A DNA stretch of 64,000 nucleotides, taken from the NCBI GenBank assembly GCA_001725355.1, contig MEGD01000009.1, positions 1 to 64,000 on the forward strand. The letters run 5' to 3'. The DNA comes from Novosphingobium sp. SCN 66-18. Lineage in GTDB: Bacteria; Pseudomonadota; Alphaproteobacteria; Sphingomonadales; Sphingomonadaceae. This document shows, one piece after another, positions 34,255-41,804 of the stretch. Made by a program: the position numbers and the translations under genes. Position 1 is the first letter of the stretch. The number at the start of each line of letters is the position of its first letter. The notes beneath the pieces were generated by a model. That model was not told the origin of the DNA and did not search any database. It was given only the letters and a program-made list of their open reading frames with translations.

Positions 34255-35451
34255 ATGCCGACGGATGATCCCGCCAAGTATACCAGCGCTGCCCGCGCGC
34301 GCATTGCGGCGCAGGGGTTCCGGGGATTGCGGATGCGGTCGGTGGCACAGGAGGCTGGCGCTTCGCTGGGTTCCCTCAACCACCATGTTGGCGACAAGGC
34401 CGCATTGATTGCCGCGATCGTCCGGGAAGAACGGCGCGAACGCCAGCTCCAGCACGCGCTCTGGCGCCGCCGGGTGGCCTGCCTCGACCTGACCGATGCG
34501 ACGGTGCTTGCCGCCGCCATTGCGACCTATCTCGACGAGGCGGCGCTGGTCCACCGCGCCATGGCGTTGACGGGATGCGAACTGCTGGTCGAAGCGGTCA
34601 TGGCGCCGCAGGAATTTCCCGGAATCGATCTGCTTCTGGCGGACGAGCAAAGGCTGTGGGTCGATCTGCTGGCACCGGGATATGGCTCCGATGCCGACCT
34701 TTTCGGGCGTGCGATCGTCGGTTATTGCCATGACGAGCGTCCTTTCACGATCGCCCTGGCGGGACATGCCGATTATCGCCTGCTGCGCAGTGCAACGATC
34801 GCCAGCGTGAGCGCGGGGCTGGCGGGACGGGGCGATGGCCTGGCCGCGAGGTTCGGCGATCTCGTCGCCGCATGCGGCAGCGACCCGGCCGTGTCGCCCT
34901 TGCCGGTCGATCTGCCGGACGGATCGAAGAAGGCCGAGCTGGCACAGCATATCGCCCAGGTGATTGCCGAACAGGGCGTTTCCGCCGTCACGCACCGCGC
35001 GGTGGCGGCCAGAGCCGGCGTCTCCAACTCCCGCATCGCCCATCACTTCCGCACGCAGGCGGACCTGCTGGATGCCGGGTTTGGCGCACTGATCCTGGCG
35101 ATGCGACAGGAAATGCGCTCCCTCGATCTGCCGGAGCCCGAACGGCACCGGGGCATGGCGATGATCCGCGCGACCCATTCCATCGCGCTTGTCGCCGCGC
35201 GCGATCCAGCGCTGCAACCTTTTGCGCTCGACATGCGCCGCCGCCGTTCGGAAAATGTCCGTGAACGATTGAGGGGCATGCTGGGAGGCGATCGGGCCGC
35301 CGACGACGCCACCCTTCAGGCCGTGTCGATGATGACCATCGGCTCAGGCTTTGCGGCGATGGCCAGCGGAGGCGCCGATGGACGCAGCGCGATCACGGTG
35401 GAGCAGCTTGCCGGCCTGCGCCGCCGCTTCCTGGCCGCGCGATCAGGGTAG
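34255..35451 (+). CDS. Tandem TetR-family regulator (two TetR units fused)
   Basis: 398-residue protein from ATG 34255. It contains two TetR helix-turn-helix domains: residues ~10-55 (ARIAAQGFRGLRMRSVAQEAG, LGSLNHHVGDKAALI) and ~225-270 (AQVIAEQGVSAVTHRAVAARAGV, NSRIAHHFRTQADLL), each followed by its own helical ligand domain. TetR proteins are normally about 200 residues with one DNA-binding domain and work as dimers; this one may be a covalent pseudo-dimer. Divergent from the propeller gene, and its 3' end overlaps the converging MFS gene by 9 bp. Confidence 0.88.
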   Translation: MPTDDPAKYTSAARARIAAQGFRGLRMRSVAQEAGASLGSLNHHVGDKAALIAAIVREERRERQLQHALWRRRVACLDLTDATVLAAAIATYLDEAALVHRAMALTGCELLVEAVMAPQEFPGIDLLLADEQRLWVDLLAPGYGSDADLFGRAIVGYCHDERPFTIALAGHADYRLLRSATIASVSAGLAGRGDGLAARFGDLVAACGSDPAVSPLPVDLPDGSKKAELAQHIAQVIAEQGVSAVTHRAVAARAGVSNSRIAHHFRTQADLLDAGFGALILAMRQEMRSLDLPEPERHRGMAMIRATHSIALVAARDPALQPFALDMRRRRSENVRERLRGMLGGDRAADDATLQAVSMMTIGSGFAAMASGGADGRSAITVEQLAGLRRRFLAARSG

Positions 35452-36738
35452 GTCGGGAGAGGAGCGCCGGCGCATCCGCAGGCGCGGGAGCCCAGGCGCG
35501 GGGTGGGCGATGGCGATCCATGCTGCCGCCGCAACCGTCATGCATGCCACCGATCGGCATAGCAGTTGCAACTGTTCCGCCGGCACGCCGACGGAAACCC
35601 CGCTTACGGCAAGCCAACCGCCGACCAGAGCGGCCGACAACCCGAGCGCAACCTTCATGCTCATCGTGAACAGGCCGAACGCGGCGGTATAGGCCGTATC
35701 GCGGTCGCGCGGATCGCCAGCGCCGAGCACCTCGGACAGGACTGCCCAACCCACCACCGTCACGCCCCCGCTGGCCAGCCCGAACAGGCCAAGCGCCATC
35801 AACAGGGCCGGGCCGCTGGCTTGCGCCGCAAGCGGAAGCGCCAGCGTCGCGATCGCGCAGGTCAGGTACGCCAACGCCAGCGCGCTCCGTGACCCCAGCC
35901 GCCGTGCAATCGATGGCCAGATCCCGATCGACGCCAGCCGCATCACAATGATCAGCATGATTCCGGTTTCGATGACCCCGGCCCCGGGGCCGTGGAGGTG
36001 GAGCAGCGCCTTGCCCATGGTGCCAAGGCCGGTCAGCCCGAGCATCGTAGCGCCGCAATAGTGCCAAAGCGCGGGGGACATCGTCCTGCCGGACGGCTTT
36101 CCGGCCGATGCGTCCCGATCTGGCGGCTCCGCTGCCAACAGGCGCGGCAGAGGGGCCATCAGAAGCAGCCCCGTGCCGGCGATCGAACCCACCAGCAACG
36201 CGGCGGTGGTTCGGGCCGGCGAGGAACTTCCCAGCAGCCCGGCACAGACAGCGCCCACGATCAGGGCCGCCCCGGCGGCCCCGCCCGCCCGGATTTGCGC
36301 GGACTTCAGGTGCTGGCCATTGCGGGCCAGGGATCGGGTCAGTCCGTTGTGAGGGACATCCACGAGTGCATAACTGGTGCGGATCAGCAGGAGGACACCG
36401 GCCACCGTCCAGGGTGCATGAGCGGGCAGCAAGGGCAGCATGGCGAAGCCCAGGCTGGCCGCCAGGATCGCCCCTCCTGTCACGGCGGGCAGCCATCGCT
36501 TCGCACGGCCGCAGCGGTGTATCAGGGTGCCGATAAACCCGTCGCACAGGGCGTTCCACAAGGAACTGGCCAGAAAGATCGTTCCGGCCAGCGCGGGTGA
36601 CAGCGCCAGAAAACGGATCATGATGTACAGGATCAGCGAATCCTCGCCGGCCCAGAGCAGGCTTTTGCCGACATGGACGCGCGAAAAGCCCAGCACAAAT
36701 GCGTTCGCGTCGGGTCGGGATGGGGGTCGCGCGCTCAC
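35443..36738 (-). CDS. MFS transporter, GPH (glycoside-pentoside-hexuronide) type
   Basis: 431-residue membrane protein with about 12 helices. The segment ALVDVPHNGLTRSLA matches the conserved D-(V/I)-P-(H/Y) region of the GPH:cation symporter family (MelB-like), and LWNALCDGFIG resembles the helix II cation-site region. Last gene of the receptor/phospholipase operon, 67 bp after the phospholipase. It would import the product of that enzyme, perhaps inositol phosphate or a sugar; this is inferred only from context. Confidence 0.85.
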   Translation of the reverse strand: MSARPPSRPDANAFVLGFSRVHVGKSLLWAGEDSLILYIMIRFLALSPALAGTIFLASSLWNALCDGFIGTLIHRCGRAKRWLPAVTGGAILAASLGFAMLPLLPAHAPWTVAGVLLLIRTSYALVDVPHNGLTRSLARNGQHLKSAQIRAGGAAGAALIVGAVCAGLLGSSSPARTTAALLVGSIAGTGLLLMAPLPRLLAAEPPDRDASAGKPSGRTMSPALWHYCGATMLGLTGLGTMGKALLHLHGPGAGVIETGIMLIIVMRLASIGIWPSIARRLGSRSALALAYLTCAIATLALPLAAQASGPALLMALGLFGLASGGVTVVGWAVLSEVLGAGDPRDRDTAYTAAFGLFTMSMKVALGLSAALVGGWLAVSGVSVGVPAEQLQLLCRSVACMTVAAAAWIAIAHPAPGLPRLRMRRRSSPDLP

Positions 36739-36805
36739 TCCCCCGCATTAGGCGCGAAGGATGACGGACCGGCGACTCCGCGAAGCCGCCGGTCTTGAGC
36801 AACCG

Positions 36806-37993
36806 TCAGCGGCGCGGTGCGATCCTGGCGGGGCCGCCGCCGGGCACCGTCACGGTATAGGGCGTGCCATAGGCATTGCCCGGCTTTTCGAAATCGGTCG
36901 AGACGATCTGCGCACCGCTGGCGAAGGCGGCGTTCGCGCGGGTCATGTCGTTGGTCTTGGCCTCGTAGGTTTCGATGTCGGCGCGGGACCGGACCAGGTA
37001 GCCCTTGGCCACTTCCTCCCGGATCTGATTGCCGCGCGCCAGGGCGTTGTCATCGAGAATGAACGCCGCATGGGACTGGCCGGGCTGGGAATCGAGGAAA
37101 GCCATGCGCCCCTTCAGCCCTTCATGGCCGATCAGATAGTCCGAGGCGCCGTCATGCCCCGTCGCGGTCGAAAGCAGGAAGACGAACTTGCCCCGGGCCT
37201 GCCCCAGCGTTGGCCAATGCCCCGCGAGTACCGCCTTTTCGAGCGTGGGATAGCGCCCCCGCACATCGTCGGGCATAACGACATTGGCGTGGCCGATCAC
37301 CTCGGTAATCGTCCTGTCCATTTCGTCGTAGGTGGCTGTCGTGATCGGCTGCGCTTTCGCCGAACCCGGCAGCAAGGCGATCGATTGCACCTTGGCCTCG
37401 ATCATAACGAAGATCGGCACGTGGCGCGGATGGGCATCGGACCATGCCTTCATCTCTGTCAGGCAATCCCGGAAAGTCGGGCAGGAACTGCGGAAATCGA
37501 TGTCCGCCATGTGCAGAACCTTGATGCCCGGCGCTTTCATCGGCGTGGGGTCATAGGGCAGGAGATCGGTTACGCCCTGTGCCCGCAGGATGCGGTAGGC
37601 TGCCGGATCGGCATAGGCGCCACCCGCCGGATCGGCATTGATGTCGATTTCCAGCCCCCGCACGCCCAGATCGAGCTGTTCGGTAAGCGAGGGATGGCGG
37701 TAGTTCAGCATTTCCGAAAAGCTCACCGGGTTGGGATGAGCCGTGCGGAACTCGGCCAGTTTCTCCGGAGGCAAGGCGGATACCATCCGGTCCATGTTCG
37801 GCAGCGCCTTTTCCAGCATGGCGATCACATGCGGATCAACGCCTTGCGAATAGCTGTTGTGGGTGCCGAGAACCTGGATGCGGTTGAGCGGCATCCTGTC
37901 GGGAATGCCCGCCGCTTCGGGCGGCGTTGCGATCGCGGCGGTGCCCAGGCACAGGGCCATCGCTCCGGCAGTGCGCAACAAGGAGGTGAACAT
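36806..37993 (-). CDS. Ca2+-dependent phosphoinositide phospholipase C (PI-PLC C1-like), secreted
   Basis: 395-residue protein from ATG 37993 with signal peptide (residues 1-22). It has the TIM-barrel motifs of the calcium-dependent phosphatidylinositol phospholipase C family: IQVLGTHNSYS with the first catalytic His, RGLEIDINADP (calcium/acid residues), KVLHMADIDF with the second His region, and IFVMIEAK. It would cleave phosphoinositides to diacylglycerol and inositol phosphate in the periplasm or outside. It lies 41 bp after a TonB-dependent receptor on the same strand. Confidence 0.88.
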   Translation of the reverse strand: MFTSLLRTAGAMALCLGTAAIATPPEAAGIPDRMPLNRIQVLGTHNSYSQGVDPHVIAMLEKALPNMDRMVSALPPEKLAEFRTAHPNPVSFSEMLNYRHPSLTEQLDLGVRGLEIDINADPAGGAYADPAAYRILRAQGVTDLLPYDPTPMKAPGIKVLHMADIDFRSSCPTFRDCLTEMKAWSDAHPRHVPIFVMIEAKVQSIALLPGSAKAQPITTATYDEMDRTITEVIGHANVVMPDDVRGRYPTLEKAVLAGHWPTLGQARGKFVFLLSTATGHDGASDYLIGHEGLKGRMAFLDSQPGQSHAAFILDDNALARGNQIREEVAKGYLVRSRADIETYEAKTNDMTRANAAFASGAQIVSTDFEKPGNAYGTPYTVTVPGGGPARIAPRR

Positions 37994-38034
37994 CGAGGCG
38001 ATCCTTTGTTGAGGGCCTTCGTGCAGGCTTGCGA

Positions 38035-40326
38035 TCAGAACTTGACGTTGACGAACCCGCCAACCGTGCGGCGCGCGTTGGGCGAGGTATAATGCAGCAA
38101 GCCAAGCGCGCCGTAGAGCTGCCAGCCCGTCGAGAAGTAGGTATCGAAGAGATTGCGCGCATAGACACCGATCTCGAGTTGACCGTTGTCGGTAATCACG
38201 CTCGCCCGCGCGTTGACGAGGGCATAGGCGGGCACGAACGAGTAGGATGGCTGCCCCACGACCGTCCAGTAGTCGCTGCGCCAGGCGTAATCGGCATGCG
38301 CGCGCAGGCGCAGTTTGGCCGTGATGGCATGGTCGTAGTCCGCCGCCGCCGTCACCGCCCAGTCGGGCGAGTTGGGCAGGCGCGTGTTCGTGTAGTCGGT
38401 GGTCGTATTGTAAACGTAATTCGTGAAATAGCCGTCCGTGTAGGCGGCCGACGCGCTGAGCGAGAGCGACGGGGTCGGCTTGGCGGCCAGGCTCATCTCG
38501 ACGCCCTGGCTGCGCAATCCGCCAGCGTTGCCGATCGCGCTGGTCAGCAGCGTGCCGCCCGCGCCATCGGGCACCTTGGTCAGGATCGTGGCCTGGAAGT
38601 TGGTGAAGTCCGAACGGAACACGTCGATGTTGAAGCGCAGGCGGTGGTTGAACCATTCGGATTTGAGGCCGAATTCCCAGGCCTTCACCGTTTCCGCCAG
38701 ATAGGGGTCATACTTGTTGCCGACGAAGGCGATGCCCGCCGGCTTGTAGCCGGTGGTGTAGGTGCCATAGAGCATGATGTCCGGCGTGATCTGCCACTGG
38801 GGTGAAATGCGGAACGAGAAATTGTCGCCCTTCACCCGACCGAACGCATAGACCGGCGGCGCGCTGGTCGGGATGAAGCTGGGCGAGAAGCCCGTGACCG
38901 CGACGGGATCGGTATTGACGTAGTCCAGCCCCTGCGAATTGTTGTCGTGAGTATAGCGCCCTCCCAGTGCGATGCGCAGCTGCCGGGTCGGGTTGAGCTG
39001 GATCTGGCCGAACAGCGCCCCGGTTTCGTTTGTCGACCGGAACAGCGAAGTGTTGCCAGCCTTTCCGATCGCGCCGGTCAAGGCATAGAGCGTCTTGATC
39101 GGAACGCCATTGGTATAGACCGGCGCGCCCAGCGTCGCCCATTGCAGCTGGGTCTGGGTGGCGCGAAGCCGGTTGTAAAACCCGCCGACCAGCCAGGTGA
39201 CAAGGCGCCCTTCGGGAGAGGCCAGATGGATTTCCTGGCTGACCTTCTCGGTATAGAGGTGGCCGTAATTGTATGGAATGTAAGCGTATTTGTCGATCGG
39301 CGTGAGATCGGCGGGCGTGTTGTTGTTATAAAGCGTGTAACGATAGGCGCTGATCGAGGTGAGATTGTTGCTGCCGATCTTCGCATGCACGCGCAGCGAC
39401 GCGCCCCATTCCTCCGTCTCGATCTCGCCGAACTGCGAATCCGCCGTATCCGCGCTTTTGGGGCCGGGGTGGACGCCGAGGGAGTTGAGGATCGCGGTGA
39501 CGGCTGCGGGCTGGCCGGACACGGGCGTGCGCACGCTGCTGTCCCAGTGGTGGGCATAATCGCCGGAAACCATCAGGTCGAAGCGATCGCTGGGTTCCAC
39601 CAGCAACTTGACGCGCCCGCCGTATTCGTGCGTCGAGCCGACCAGCCGGTTGAGCGTCACGTTGCGGCCGAACCCGTCCTGCCCCTGATCGAATGCGGAG
39701 ACGCGCAGTGCCGCGATCGGGCCGAGCGGCAGGTTGACCGTAGCATTGAGGATGCGGTCGTTGTTCTGGCCATAGCTGGCGCTGCCCCGGAACGTCGTCT
39801 GGCCCAGCCGGGGCCGATTGGTGGTCACCGCAATAACGCCCGAAGTCGAATTCTTGCCGAACAGCGTGCCCTGGGGACCCATCAGCACATCGACGCTGCC
39901 GATATCGACCATCCCGATCAGCCCGTTGGCACGCTGGCCGTCCATGACCACATCGTCGACCACGACGTTGACCGACTTCGCATTCGAGAAGTCGAACGAC
40001 GTCGTGCCAACGCCACGGATCTGGAAAGCCGCCCCTTGCGTGGGGTCGTATTGCAGGCCCGGTGTCAGGTACTGGAGGTCGGTGACCGCTGTGTAGCCGG
40101 CCTTGTCGATCGCCTCGCTGCTGATTGTCTGGATCGCGACGGGCACGGCCTGCGCATTCTGGGTCCGGCGTTGCGCGGTAACGACGATCTCGGTCAGCCC
40201 GGAGGAACCATCCGCCGGGCTCGCCGCGGGCGCGGTCTGCGCCATCGCGGCGACCGGCAGCAGGCCAATGGCGCACACGGACGCCGATAGAATCAAGTGT
40301 ACCGTTATGCGACTGGAAAATGACAT
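38035..40326 (-). CDS. TonB-dependent receptor of the phospholipase operon
   Basis: 763-residue receptor. Signal peptide to AMAQ (residue ~29), TEIVVTAQRRTQN box, plug with VDVLMGPQGTLFGKNSTSGVIAV, and a barrel ending in the C-terminal aromatic FVNVKF. ATG 40326 is preceded by AAGGGG (minus strand) at about 9 bp. The leader contains a perfect 10-base complement to this ribosome binding site (40399-40408), see the separate entry. First gene of the operon with PI-PLC and the GPH permease. Confidence 0.93.
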   Translation of the reverse strand: MSFSSRITVHLILSASVCAIGLLPVAAMAQTAPAASPADGSSGLTEIVVTAQRRTQNAQAVPVAIQTISSEAIDKAGYTAVTDLQYLTPGLQYDPTQGAAFQIRGVGTTSFDFSNAKSVNVVVDDVVMDGQRANGLIGMVDIGSVDVLMGPQGTLFGKNSTSGVIAVTTNRPRLGQTTFRGSASYGQNNDRILNATVNLPLGPIAALRVSAFDQGQDGFGRNVTLNRLVGSTHEYGGRVKLLVEPSDRFDLMVSGDYAHHWDSSVRTPVSGQPAAVTAILNSLGVHPGPKSADTADSQFGEIETEEWGASLRVHAKIGSNNLTSISAYRYTLYNNNTPADLTPIDKYAYIPYNYGHLYTEKVSQEIHLASPEGRLVTWLVGGFYNRLRATQTQLQWATLGAPVYTNGVPIKTLYALTGAIGKAGNTSLFRSTNETGALFGQIQLNPTRQLRIALGGRYTHDNNSQGLDYVNTDPVAVTGFSPSFIPTSAPPVYAFGRVKGDNFSFRISPQWQITPDIMLYGTYTTGYKPAGIAFVGNKYDPYLAETVKAWEFGLKSEWFNHRLRFNIDVFRSDFTNFQATILTKVPDGAGGTLLTSAIGNAGGLRSQGVEMSLAAKPTPSLSLSASAAYTDGYFTNYVYNTTTDYTNTRLPNSPDWAVTAAADYDHAITAKLRLRAHADYAWRSDYWTVVGQPSYSFVPAYALVNARASVITDNGQLEIGVYARNLFDTYFSTGWQLYGALGLLHYTSPNARRTVGGFVNVKF

Positions 40327-40651
40327 GGCGAATCCCCTTCTTCGCGGGCATCGAATGCCGGCGATTTGAATGAATTTTATTGCACCTGTAAGTCACCTGA
40401 AGGGGATTTTGGCCGCGATTCTGTGCGGGTTGCATTGCAGGATGCATGTCAATTGAAATCGAATGTACTGTAATTTATGTGCCCTCGCGCGTGCGATGCC
40501 GGGCCGGTTCAGGGTGAGGCTGGAGGATCGTTTCCATTTCACCGATCGCCGCGCACGCCGGTTTGCCGGGCCTTCGCGGGCAATCGACGAACCGTTTGCC
40601 TGACGGGGCGCCTTGCCTTGCGGCAGAGGCCCAAGGCCTTACGATTGCGGC
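40327..40651. other. Divergent intergenic region, receptor leader and AT-rich promoter zone
   Basis: 325 bp. The half near the receptor is its 5' leader with the anti-Shine-Dalgarno pairing and an AT-rich promoter zone at about 40430-40480; the half near the aldolase gene is GC-rich with nothing recognisable. No gene seen. Confidence 0.6.
40331..40408 (-). promoter_or_regulatory. 5' leader with long-range anti-Shine-Dalgarno pairing
   Basis: On the minus strand AATCCCCTTC (40408-40399) is a perfect complement to GAAGGGGATT (40340-40331), which contains the Shine-Dalgarno of the receptor at 40326. The 58 bases between can hold a smaller hairpin (GCCGGCAT/ATGCCCGC region). If the transcript includes 40408, the ribosome binding site can be hidden, suggesting translational control by ligand, protein or temperature. 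Confidence 0.5.
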
Positions 40652-41728
40652 ATGAACGATCCCGATATCAGGAAATCCTGCACCCGCTCGCTATCGTACC
40701 ATGGCTTTTCCGGACCGCGCGAACAGCTTCTCGCGCTGGCCGACTATGCGCCCGAGGACGAGGCCGCGGACATCTATGGCGCCGGCGGCGCGGTGGCGCG
40801 GCTCGAGGAGCGCACGGCCGCGCTGCTGGGCAAGCCGGCTGCGCGGTTCTTCATCAAGGGCATGACGGCGCAATACTGCGCGCTCCGCGTCCATGCCGAA
40901 ACGCGCGGGACTGACACGGTCGCGATCCATCCGCAGGGGCATATCGCGTCGGACGAAGGGGACGGGCTCGAACGGGTTGCCGGCCTGAAGGCTGTCCGCC
41001 TCGGCCGCTATCAGCCGTTCGAATTTGCCGCGCTGCAAGCCGTGGAGGAGAAGCTGGCGGCGGTGGTCGTCGAACTGCCGCTGCGCCGGTCCGGCTATGT
41101 GCTGCCGCCGCTGGACGAATTGCGGGCGATGTCCGCATGGTGCCGCGAAGAGGGCATTCCCCTGCATTTCGACGGGGCGCGGCTGTGGGAAGCGGCGGCG
41201 GGGTATGATGTCGCGCTGACCGAACTCGCCGATCTCGCGGACACACTCTATGTGTCTTACTACAAGGGGCTGGGTGGCCTGGGCGGTGCCGCGCTGGCTG
41301 GCGACGATGCTTTCATCCGGCGCCTCGCTCCGTGGAAAACGCGTTTCGCGGGCAACCTTTCGACGGCCTTTCCGCAGGCGCTCTCGGCGCTGGCGGGGAT
41401 CGATCAGCATCTGGCCCGCATGCCGGAATATGTCCGCCGCGCACGCGATCTGGCCGGGGTGCTCGCCTCCGACGGGCGCGTCATCGTTCACCCGCTCATT
41501 CCCCATGCGAACAGCTTTCAGCTCCTGCTGCCGGGAACGCCCGCCGATCTGCACCAGAGACATGCGGCGTTCGCGCGGGAACACGGCGTCTGGCTGTTCA
41601 ACGCCTTCACCGAATCCCCGATCGAGGGCCGTTCGATCGCCGAAGTGGTGATCGGGGCGGCATCCGATACCTGGGAGAACGGCGAAGTCGCTCGCTGGAT
41701 CGATGCCTTGCTCGCGGCAGGGGACTAG
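40652..41728 (+). CDS. Threonine-aldolase-like PLP enzyme (beta-eliminating lyase family)
   Basis: 358-residue PLP enzyme of the aromatic amino acid beta-eliminating lyase / threonine aldolase family. YGAGGAVARLEERTAALLGK is the N-terminal substrate/PLP segment, HFDGARLWEAA holds the PLP-binding Asp and Arg, and Lys205 in VSYYKGLGG is the Schiff-base lysine. Would cleave L-threonine or another beta-hydroxy amino acid. Start ATG 40652; no clear Shine-Dalgarno. Isolated single gene, ending at a shared terminator with the converging receptor gene. Confidence 0.88.
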   Translation: MNDPDIRKSCTRSLSYHGFSGPREQLLALADYAPEDEAADIYGAGGAVARLEERTAALLGKPAARFFIKGMTAQYCALRVHAETRGTDTVAIHPQGHIASDEGDGLERVAGLKAVRLGRYQPFEFAALQAVEEKLAAVVVELPLRRSGYVLPPLDELRAMSAWCREEGIPLHFDGARLWEAAAGYDVALTELADLADTLYVSYYKGLGGLGGAALAGDDAFIRRLAPWKTRFAGNLSTAFPQALSALAGIDQHLARMPEYVRRARDLAGVLASDGRVIVHPLIPHANSFQLLLPGTPADLHQRHAAFAREHGVWLFNAFTESPIEGRSIAEVVIGAASDTWENGEVARWIDALLAAGD

Positions 41729-41762
41729 GCGCTGTGGAATTTGGCCACGCCGCCTAGACATT

Positions 41763-41798
41763 CGGGCCATCGCGGCGGGCTGATGCCGCGATGGCCCG
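41763..41798. terminator. Bidirectional hairpin terminator
   Basis: Perfect 14-bp arms (CGGGCCATCGCGGC / GCCGCGATGGCCCG) with an 8-base loop between the converging ends of the aldolase-like gene (41728) and the receptor gene (41805). There is no T-run, so the hairpin would act in both directions by stability alone. Confidence 0.7.
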
Positions 41799-41804
41799 AC
41801 CGCG

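Noticed and set aside
40477-40914. 145-codon open frame overlapping the aldolase start
   Set aside because: Out of frame with the PLP enzyme, whose catalytic Lys and N-terminal motif fit the ATG at 40652.
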